DNA of 64,000 nucleotides from Bacteroidota bacterium (lineage in GTDB: Bacteria; Bacteroidota; Bacteroidia; NS11-12g; UBA955), in the NCBI GenBank assembly GCA_963169345.1, contig CAUJCT010000053.1, positions 349,081 to 413,080 on the forward strand. Direction: 5' to 3'. Both the position numbers and the translations under genes were made by a program. The notes beneath the pieces are model-generated. The model did no database searches. It saw only the letters and a list, made by a program, of their open reading frames with translations, and was not told where the DNA came from. This document shows positions 57,651-64,000 of this stretch, one piece after another; the stretch's first letter is position 1; the number at the start of each line of letters is the position of its first letter.

Positions 57651-60600
57651 ATGTATCGCACCCTGAAGCAAGTTAATTGGCCGGAAATAGAGCAGCAGAT
57701 CAAGGATCTATGGGAGAAGGAAAGTACCTTCCTCAAGAGTATTGATAGCCGTTCGGATGGCAATAGATTTGTTTTTTATGAGGGTCCACCCAGTGCAAAT
57801 GGAATGCCGGGCATTCACCATGTAATGGCAAGGGCCATCAAAGATTTATTCTGCAGATATAAAACTCTTCAGGGATATAAAGTTGAAAGAAAGGGCGGTT
57901 GGGATACACATGGTTTACCAATTGAACTTCAGGTTGAGAAGCGATTGGGTATTACAAAGGAAGATATTGGAAAATCTATTACAGTAGAAGAATACAACAA
58001 AGAGTGCAGAAAGGATGTAATGGAATTCAAAGACAAATGGGATGAACTCACCATGAAAATGGGATATTGGGTGGATCTCGATCATCCTTACATTACATAC
58101 GAAAACGATTACATAGAAACACTTTGGTATTTGCTTAAGCAATTGCACCAGAAAGGTTATCTATACAAGGGTTATACAATTCAACCTTATAGTCCTGCTG
58201 CCGGAACCGGATTATCTTCACACGAACTTAATCAACCGGGCACTTATAAAAATGTTAAAGACATAACTGCAGTTGCTCAGTTTTTAGTCAGCGATTCGGA
58301 GCTCAACAAAATCAACACGCTTTTCGGTTCAAAAGAGGAGCAGGTTTATTTTTTAGCCTGGACTACCACTCCCTGGACCTTGCCAAGCAATACTGCACTT
58401 GCAGTTGGAAAAAACATAGATTATGTTTTGGTTAAAACATTCAATGCCTATACCCATCAGGCAGTGAATGTCATTCTAGCTGAATCTTTATTGAGCAAAC
58501 ATTTTAATGCTTCAGCTGCAGAGATAAAGTTAGAAGATTACAAGCCAGGTGATAAATTAATTCCATATCAGGTAATTGGAAAAGTTAAAGGCCAGGCTTT
58601 GGAAGGTATTCGCTATGAGCAATTGTTAAATTTTGAAGCCAATACAAGGGATAAAATTGAAGGAGATGCCTTTAAAGTACTTATTGGTGATTTTGTAACA
58701 ACAGAAGATGGTACAGGTATAGTACATATAGCTCCTAGCTTTGGTGCAGATGATTTTCGTGTAGCAAAATTAAATGGTGTAGGTACATTAACACTGGTTG
58801 ATAAGCGAGGTAAGTTTCTGAATGGCGTTAAAGATGGTGTATTCCTTTATGGAGATGAATATGTGAAGGAAGATTATCTTAATGAAGAAGAGAAAGCGCA
58901 GGCTACAAATCAACAAAGAGAAGGGTTAAGTGGTTTTATGAAAGACACCAGTAAACTTAACTATTTGAGTGTTGATGAGAGAATAGCTTTAAAACTTCAA
59001 AACGAAAACAAACTATTTAAAAAAGAGAAATACGAACACACTTATCCTCATTGCTGGAGAACAGATAAACCAATTTTGTATTACCCGCTTGAGAGTTGGT
59101 TTATAAAGACCACTGCGGTAAAGGATAAGTTGGTTGAATTTAATAAAACAATTAATTGGAAACCTAAATCGACCGGAGAAGGAAGATTTGGTAACTGGCT
59201 GGAAAATCTGGTTGACTGGAATTTAAGCAGAAGTCGTTATTGGGGTACACCATTGCCTATTTGGAGAACAGAAGATGGCACTGAAGAAAAGTGTATTGGT
59301 ACTATAGACGAACTTTTTCAGGAGATAGAAATAGCAAACAAATCATTAGGGATTCAGCAAACGTTTGACCAATCAAGTTTTGACTTACATAAACCTTTTG
59401 TAGATGAAGTAATATTGGTATCTCCAAGTGGTAAGGAGATGCGAAGAGAGAGTGATTTGATTGATGTATGGTTTGATAGTGGCGCAATGCCTTATGCTCA
59501 GTGGGGATTAAAAGATAAAGACAATTGGAAAAACAATTTCCCAGCAGATTTTATTGCAGAAGGTGTTGACCAGACAAGAGGTTGGTTCTTTACATTACAT
59601 GCAATTGCAGTCATGCTGTTTGACTCAGTGGCGTATAAGAATGTAGTGGCCAATGGTCTTGTTTTGGACAAGAATGGCAATAAAATGAGCAAGCGATTAG
59701 GGAATGCCATAGATCCATTCAAAACCATCAATCAATATGGTGCAGATGCCACCAGATGGTATATGATTACCAATAGTGATCCCTGGGATAATTTGAAGTT
59801 CGATTTGGAAGGCATCGCAGAGACTCAAAGAAAATACTTCGGAACCTTATATAATACCTATTCATTCTTTGCAATATATGCCAACATCGACCAGTATAAG
59901 TTTGATTCTGATAAGGTAAGATTAGCAGACAGAAGCGAACTGGACAATTGGATTTTATCAAAGCTCAATACTTTGACACAGGTTGTTGTTTCAAGAATGG
60001 ATGAGTACGATCCAACACCTGCAGCAAGAGCTATTGAGACTTTTGTTTGTGATGATTTGAGTAATTGGTATGTGAGATTATCAAGAAGAAGATTCTGGAA
60101 GGGTGAGATGAACAGTGACAAACAAGCGGCATTCGACACATTGTATACTTGTTTGAAAACTGTATCAAAGCTCATGAGTCCATTTGCTCCGTTTTTCTCT
60201 GACTGGTTATATAGAAGTTTAGATCCAGGTTCAAATGACAACTCAGTACATTTAAGTTTGATTGATAAGGCCGATGATAGTTGGATAGACATTGAACTTG
60301 AAAAGTCTATGCAACTGGCTCAGGATTTAAGCAGTATGGTTTTGAGTTTGAGAAAGAAACAGAGCATTCGTGTCAGACAGCCTTTACAGAAGATAATGGT
60401 GCCGGTTTTGGATGCCGAGGTAAAAACCAGGCTTGAACATGTGAAGTCACTGATATTATCGGAAGTAAATGTCAAGGAACTTGACTATCTTGAAGCTGAT
60501 AATGCTATTTTGGTTAAAGGTATAAAACCAAACTTTAAGGCATTAGGTCCGAAGATTGGGGCTAACATGAAAGCATTGACTTCAGCTATTAGCTCAATGA

Positions 60601-61037
60601 CACAAGAGCAGATAAGATTGATAGAGAGTCAGGGTAAGATTAATTTAAATTTAGGACAGACCGAGTTCGAACTGGAATTATCTGATGTGGAGATTATTTC
60701 GCAGGATATTCCAGGTTGGTTAGTTACCAGCTATAATGGATTAACAGTTGCTTTAGACATAACCATATCGGAAGCATTAAAGAATGAAGGTTTGGCAAGA
60801 GAATTTGTCAACAGGATGCAGAACATGAGGAAGGATAGTGGATTGGATGTAACAGACAGAATAGCTGTTTCAGTTCAGTCTGGTGAAACTTTGTGGAAAG
60901 CCCTGGAGGAATTTAAGTCGTATATTTGCAGCGAAATTTTGGCAGACAGTCTGTTGCCAGCAGACGAATTGCCTGACAGTGCTGAAATAGATATAGAAGG
61001 AGAAATCTGTAAAATCAAATTAGTAAAAAATGGCTAA
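57651..61037 (+). CDS. ileS: Isoleucyl-tRNA synthetase, eukaryotic-like type
   Basis: A 1128-residue class I synthetase charging tRNA-Ile. The N-terminal signature reads GPPSANGMPGIHHVMARAIK (HIGH-type, as GIHH). The editing domain (CP1) spans about 200-400 (WTTTPWTLPSNTALAVG), the KMSKS loop reads NKMSKRLGN, and the anticodon-binding region has the long C-terminal domain. KMSKR and GIHH belong to the IleRS type 2 group, whose members are often insensitive to mupirocin. Length is normal for that type. It overlaps the next gene by 8 nt, forming an operon that also carries lspA, a linkage known from other bacteria. Confidence 0.97.
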   Translation: MYRTLKQVNWPEIEQQIKDLWEKESTFLKSIDSRSDGNRFVFYEGPPSANGMPGIHHVMARAIKDLFCRYKTLQGYKVERKGGWDTHGLPIELQVEKRLGITKEDIGKSITVEEYNKECRKDVMEFKDKWDELTMKMGYWVDLDHPYITYENDYIETLWYLLKQLHQKGYLYKGYTIQPYSPAAGTGLSSHELNQPGTYKNVKDITAVAQFLVSDSELNKINTLFGSKEEQVYFLAWTTTPWTLPSNTALAVGKNIDYVLVKTFNAYTHQAVNVILAESLLSKHFNASAAEIKLEDYKPGDKLIPYQVIGKVKGQALEGIRYEQLLNFEANTRDKIEGDAFKVLIGDFVTTEDGTGIVHIAPSFGADDFRVAKLNGVGTLTLVDKRGKFLNGVKDGVFLYGDEYVKEDYLNEEEKAQATNQQREGLSGFMKDTSKLNYLSVDERIALKLQNENKLFKKEKYEHTYPHCWRTDKPILYYPLESWFIKTTAVKDKLVEFNKTINWKPKSTGEGRFGNWLENLVDWNLSRSRYWGTPLPIWRTEDGTEEKCIGTIDELFQEIEIANKSLGIQQTFDQSSFDLHKPFVDEVILVSPSGKEMRRESDLIDVWFDSGAMPYAQWGLKDKDNWKNNFPADFIAEGVDQTRGWFFTLHAIAVMLFDSVAYKNVVANGLVLDKNGNKMSKRLGNAIDPFKTINQYGADATRWYMITNSDPWDNLKFDLEGIAETQRKYFGTLYNTYSFFAIYANIDQYKFDSDKVRLADRSELDNWILSKLNTLTQVVVSRMDEYDPTPAARAIETFVCDDLSNWYVRLSRRRFWKGEMNSDKQAAFDTLYTCLKTVSKLMSPFAPFFSDWLYRSLDPGSNDNSVHLSLIDKADDSWIDIELEKSMQLAQDLSSMVLSLRKKQSIRVRQPLQKIMVPVLDAEVKTRLEHVKSLILSEVNVKELDYLEADNAILVKGIKPNFKALGPKIGANMKALTSAISSMTQEQIRLIESQGKINLNLGQTEFELELSDVEIISQDIPGWLVTSYNGLTVALDITISEALKNEGLAREFVNRMQNMRKDSGLDVTDRIAVSVQSGETLWKALEEFKSYICSEILADSLLPADELPDSAEIDIEGEICKIKLVKNG

Positions 61038-61431
61038 GAAAAAAGTTGAAGAAAAAGAAAAGACCCGCTACAGCGATGCTGACTTGCAGGAGTTCAAGCA
61101 AATTATCCTAGCAAAACTAGAAGTTGCAAGAGAAGAATTCAGCAAGATGCAAAAATCGTTGCAGAACCCAAATGAGAATGGTGATGAGAATACATCCAAT
61201 CAGTATTTAACATTGGATGACGGCGCAAGTACATTTGAGAAAGAAAACTTAAATCAGTTGGCTGCAAGGCAGAAAAAATTCATTGATAATCTGGAAGCAG
61301 CACTTATCAGAATCGAGAACAAAACATACGGTGTATGCAGAGTTACAGGCAAATTAATCCAAAAGGAAAGATTGAAGGCTGTTCCTCATGCTACATTGAG
61401 TATGGAAGCGAAACTCAACCAATATAAATAA
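61030..61431 (+). CDS. TraR/DksA-family protein without the zinc cysteines
   Basis: 133 residues. A basic and acidic N-terminal tail, then a coiled coil (about 20-60 and 75-100) with the LTLDDGASTFEKENLNQL tip region in place of the DksA acidic tip, then the C-terminal segment YGVCRVTGKLIQKERLKAVPH. Only one Cys remains of the four-Cys finger of DksA, so zinc is unlikely to be bound. DksA tunes RNA polymerase with ppGpp; whether this shortened-finger form does the same is inference. The ATG overlaps ileS by 8 nt and lspA follows after 5 nt. Confidence 0.88.
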   Translation: MAKKKVEEKEKTRYSDADLQEFKQIILAKLEVAREEFSKMQKSLQNPNENGDENTSNQYLTLDDGASTFEKENLNQLAARQKKFIDNLEAALIRIENKTYGVCRVTGKLIQKERLKAVPHATLSMEAKLNQYK

Positions 61432-61436
61432 GCACT

Positions 61437-62168
61437 TTGCTCAGCGAAAACACTTTGGAAATAAGGCCGGCCAGCATATCTAAAAGTAAATGGATATTGC
61501 CTTTTCTTGCATTGGTACTGGTGGTATTTCTCGACCAGTGGCTTAAGTACTGGGTAAAGCATACCATGATTCTTCATACAGAAAGAAAAGTATTTGGAGA
61601 TTGGTTTATACTTCATTTTACAGAAAATGAGGGTATGGCATTTGGAATGAAGTTTTTTGAAGAAAAAGGCAAGTATGCATTAACCATACTCAGAATTGGC
61701 GTTGCCATTTTTGGATTTTGGTATTTAATTACGCATATCAGGAAACATGCAAATACATTTTTTCTGGTCTGTGTGGCGTTAATACTGGGTGGTGCATTGG
61801 GCAATATCATTGATTGTGTTTTTTACGGAGTCATCTATAAAGATATTAATGCCTATTCAGGAGGCTATCTTTTAGGTTGGGTAGTCGATATGTTGTACTT
61901 CCCGATTGTGCATACACACTATCCTAGTTGGTCGCCAATAAAAGCAGGACAGGAATTTATTTTCTTTAGCCCGGTATTTAACCTGGCAGATGCTGCTATA
62001 AGTGTAGGTGTTATCTCCATAATAGTTTTTCAGAAGAAATTCTTTCAAAAACATGAAGAGGTAACAAATGCCGCTGAGGTGGGTACACAGAATGATGTTA
62101 CCAATGAAACGCAGATTGACAGCAGTTCTGATAATGGCGATCAAGCCAATACCATTGAAAATGCGTAG
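61437..62168 (+). CDS. lspA: Lipoprotein signal peptidase (LspA)
   Basis: A 243-residue aspartic membrane peptidase that removes signal peptides from lipoproteins. Motifs: FLDQWLKYWV, FTENEGMAFG, GNIIDCVFYGV with the first catalytic Asp (usually GNxxDR), and FNLADAAISVG with the second. Four membrane helices are seen. The protein is longer than E. coli LspA because of an insert (about 140-175) and a hydrophilic tail (about 210-243). Start TTG 61437, 5 nt after the previous stop; no ATG is in frame nearby. It overlaps the next gene by 8 nt. Clients include the several lipoproteins of this window. Confidence 0.95.
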   Translation: MLSENTLEIRPASISKSKWILPFLALVLVVFLDQWLKYWVKHTMILHTERKVFGDWFILHFTENEGMAFGMKFFEEKGKYALTILRIGVAIFGFWYLITHIRKHANTFFLVCVALILGGALGNIIDCVFYGVIYKDINAYSGGYLLGWVVDMLYFPIVHTHYPSWSPIKAGQEFIFFSPVFNLADAAISVGVISIIVFQKKFFQKHEEVTNAAEVGTQNDVTNETQIDSSSDNGDQANTIENA

Positions 62169-63030
62169 CTTTAGGTTATTTGTTGTACTCTTTATTTTAT
62201 TCGGCAGCAAATTAATTGTTGCTCAGGATGCCTTATTATGGCGTATTAGTGGCAATGGATTAAGCAAACCCAGTTATTTATTTGGAACCATTCACTTGCA
62301 TTGTCAACCTTACGAAGTAGTTAAAACAGTTTTAACTAATGCCATCGACAGTTCTAATGTTGTTGCATTAGAGCTTAATTTTTTTGATTATGACACTCGG
62401 GTAGCGATGCTCAAATCGGAAATGGCTAAGAGTGATAAGACCATCAGTTCGCAGTTAAATCAAAAGCAAATAAAACTGGTAGACAGTGTATGTCAAGCAT
62501 TGTTAGGGCAACCACTTACTGATTTCGACAACAGGTCACCTATGATGTTGATGAGCCGTCTTTACTCTACAAAAAGCATAGTTTCATGTTCGGAACCAGT
62601 TCCAATTGATATACTTATTGCCGGAATTTGTACCAAGACAGGCAAGGAGATATTTGGATTAGAGAGTTTCGCATTTCAGGATAGTTTAATTAAATCGTTT
62701 CCGGATAGTTTACAAATAGCCTGGTTACTCGATTTTTGCCAGAATACAGATTCAGCAAAGAGCGAATTCAACAGCATGACAACTCTTTATAATCAGCAAA
62801 AAGCACTGGCATTGTATGGATTGTTAGTTAAAAATTCACCAGAGATGATTTTCTTCAAAGAGCAATTGCTGGATGACAGGAATTACAGATGGCTGGAATT
62901 TTTAAAAGACAATATGAAAGAGGTGTCCATTTTTATGGCAGTTGGCGCAGCACATCTGGGAGGAGAAACCGGATTAATTGCAGCATTGCGAGCAGCGGGC
63001 TATACAGTTACCCCAATAATAATCAAGTAA
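62161..63030 (+). CDS. TraB/GumN-family protein
   Basis: 289 residues from ATG 62161 (MRSFRLFVVLFILFGSKLIVAQ, a signal peptide). The TraB/GumN signature is visible at both ends: SYLFGTIHLHCQPY near residue 40 and FMAVGAAHLGGETGLIAALRAAGYTV at the C-terminus. These proteins resemble a distant metallopeptidase fold (TIKI/TraB type), with conserved GTIH and GxxHL motifs, but activity in bacteria is largely unknown. The start overlaps the lspA stop by 8 nt; an earlier in-frame ATG at 62068 would lie wholly inside lspA. Confidence 0.88.
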   Translation: MRSFRLFVVLFILFGSKLIVAQDALLWRISGNGLSKPSYLFGTIHLHCQPYEVVKTVLTNAIDSSNVVALELNFFDYDTRVAMLKSEMAKSDKTISSQLNQKQIKLVDSVCQALLGQPLTDFDNRSPMMLMSRLYSTKSIVSCSEPVPIDILIAGICTKTGKEIFGLESFAFQDSLIKSFPDSLQIAWLLDFCQNTDSAKSEFNSMTTLYNQQKALALYGLLVKNSPEMIFFKEQLLDDRNYRWLEFLKDNMKEVSIFMAVGAAHLGGETGLIAALRAAGYTVTPIIIK

Positions 63031-63034
63031 GATC

Positions 63035-63691
63035 ATGATGAAAATTTTAAGAATATATATACTTTACAGACTTTATATTTCACTGGCGTTAATCGTAGGT
63101 GGTATATTGTCACATGTTTATGGAGACCCAATTTTAGCCTGGATTTTATACATTGCAGCTTTTTTTTCACTTTTATTGCATTTCCTGATTGGTCCGATGA
63201 GATTGGTTAAGGATGCCGTTGAAAATGGAAATGTGGATGAAGCTGTAGACTTAATTAACAAAGTCAGGTTTCCCAAATTATTGATTAAGCCAATTCGTTC
63301 GGCATATTATATGTTGCAAAGTACATTGAATGTAGCAAGTAATGATTTAGGTAAGGCAGAACAGAATATAAGAAGGAGCTTAGAAACACAATCTTCACTT
63401 ACAGGAGATATGAGAGGAACCAATCTTATGCAGCTTGGTTTTATACAGTTGAAACAAGGTAAGGCAAAAGAGGCCATTGCTAATTTAAAGGAAGCTGTAA
63501 GAGCCGGAATACCAGATAAGGAAAGTGCAGCCAGTGTTTATCTGCAGTTGTGTTCTTATGAGATACAAAGACAACAATATAAAGTGGGTAAATCCTATTT
63601 TAAAAAGGCTAAGGATTTGAGACCTAAAAATCCTGAGATAGTAGAGCAAATTAAAATGCTAGAAAAGACCATCAGCAGATTACCGGGTTAA
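63035..63691 (+). CDS. Membrane-anchored TPR protein
   Basis: 218 residues. Two N-terminal membrane helices (ISLALIVGGILSHVY, LAWILYIAAFFSLLLHFLI) are followed by helical tetratricopeptide repeats (about 70-210; MQLGFIQLKQGKAKEAIANLKEAVR, YEIQRQQYKVGKSYFKKAKDLRPKNPE). TPRs mediate protein-protein contact; here probably a cytoplasmic or periplasmic scaffold held at the membrane. The start is 63035 (MMK) or 63038; the gene follows the TraB gene after 4 nt, so it is in the same operon, and a strong terminator follows. Specific role unknown. Confidence 0.82.
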   Translation: MMKILRIYILYRLYISLALIVGGILSHVYGDPILAWILYIAAFFSLLLHFLIGPMRLVKDAVENGNVDEAVDLINKVRFPKLLIKPIRSAYYMLQSTLNVASNDLGKAEQNIRRSLETQSSLTGDMRGTNLMQLGFIQLKQGKAKEAIANLKEAVRAGIPDKESAASVYLQLCSYEIQRQQYKVGKSYFKKAKDLRPKNPEIVEQIKMLEKTISRLPG

Positions 63692-63719
63692 TAAGAACAA
63701 AGTTATATCAGAACAATAA

Positions 63720-63749
63720 AAAAAAGCAGGGTATTAATCCTGCTTTTTT
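63720..63749. terminator. Bidirectional terminator between convergent genes
   Basis: AAAAAAGCAGG, 8-nt loop, CCTGCTTTTTTT. The symmetrical A and T tracts allow use in both directions: it ends the ileS-lspA operon and lies just after the stop of the minus-strand gene at 63789. Confidence 0.9.
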
Positions 63750-63788
63750 TGTAATTGAATATGAAAATTTGAAATTGTTTTAAGTGCT

Positions 63789-64000
63789 TTATATTCCAAA
63801 TAAGCAGATACCAAATGAGAACAGATGCTGATGAGGGTTGTTATTGTTGTCGTAAGCAGATGATTTATACATATCAGTGATTGAGTATTTGCCATAAACC
63901 GCAATATCATCGATACCAATTCTAAGGACTGCGTTCATTTGGGTCGGATTAATTTTAAGGTCTCTTTCGTCAGATTGTTTGAATTCAAGTGAATTTTGAT
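63789..64000 (-). CDS. Outer-membrane beta-barrel protein, C-terminal part (partial)
   Basis: The minus strand is open from the window edge to the stop at 63789-63791 and reads about 70 residues. The end ...NAVLRIGIDDIAVYGKYSITDM...NNPHQHLFSFGICLFGI has alternating aromatic strands and ends in an aromatic-rich strand, as in outer-membrane barrels of the PorT/OMP-beta-barrel family. The start lies beyond the window. The family is inferred from this short end only. Confidence 0.6.
   Translation of the reverse strand, partial: QNSLEFKQSDERDLKINPTQMNAVLRIGIDDIAVYGKYSITDMYKSSAYDNNNNPHQHLFSFGICLFGI

Noticed and set aside
62068..62160. TraB/GumN start at ATG 62068
   Set aside because: It lies wholly within lspA, and the signal peptide begins at 62161.

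Overview
This window comes from a low-GC member of the Bacteroidota. The evidence is the set of -7 promoter elements of the TAnnTTTG type, eight genes for proteins with type IX secretion (T9SS) C-terminal sorting domains (types A and B), bacillithiol synthesis (bshA), a PadR/PspC pair, and TraR/DksA-like and LspA proteins of Bacteroidota style. I cannot name the genus. No tRNA, rRNA, CRISPR array, transposase or integrase was seen.

Layout. (1) 1-386 is the 5' part of a lipoprotein gene on the minus strand. (2) 493-8391 is a tightly overlapping six-gene operon: two M16 peptidase subunits, a T9SS type B protein, ybeY, mnmG and a lipoprotein. It carries three perfect copies of the parS-type palindrome GTTCCACGTGGAAC (4289, 5021, 5153), which suggests an origin-proximal segregation locus. 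(3) An AT-rich gap of 413 bp precedes pheS. (4) 9821-12637 (minus) holds a LytTR two-component system with a LiaF-like membrane protein and a small protein. (5) 12768-19922 holds a small lipoprotein, bshA, a VPS10/BNR-repeat secreted protein, and padR-pspC with an inverted repeat over the padR promoter. (6) 20271-24035 is a large T9SS beta-helix protein. (7) 24886-31515 is a segment of about 6.6 kb flanked by direct repeats of the 3' end of comM. It carries two T9SS cargo genes, one of them a subtilase; intact comM follows, then gmhA and dsbD. (8) 36205-46240 holds a LysM/glucosaminidase protein and two giant tandem T9SS paralogues with different N-terminal domains and nearly identical 3' ends and terminators. 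(9) 46401-48091 (minus) is glyA with a small membrane protein. (10) 48170-56081 is a 2418-residue PKD-repeat T9SS type B protein plus a small T9SS partner. (11) 56132-63691 holds rarA, then ileS, a dksA-like gene, lspA, a TraB/GumN protein and a TPR protein in close succession. (12) The window ends in the 3' part of an outer-membrane barrel gene on the minus strand.

Themes. About half of the coding length encodes exported cell-surface proteins, mixed with ordinary housekeeping genes. Several genes have the -7 element ending only 3-5 nt before the start codon, including GTG and TTG starts, which predicts leaderless mRNAs and corrects several start sites. The features most worth following up are the parS cluster inside coding sequence, the comM-flanked cassette, the paralogue pair with swapped heads, the leaderless promoters and the PadR operator candidate. 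All family assignments come from reading motifs by eye; no database search was run.
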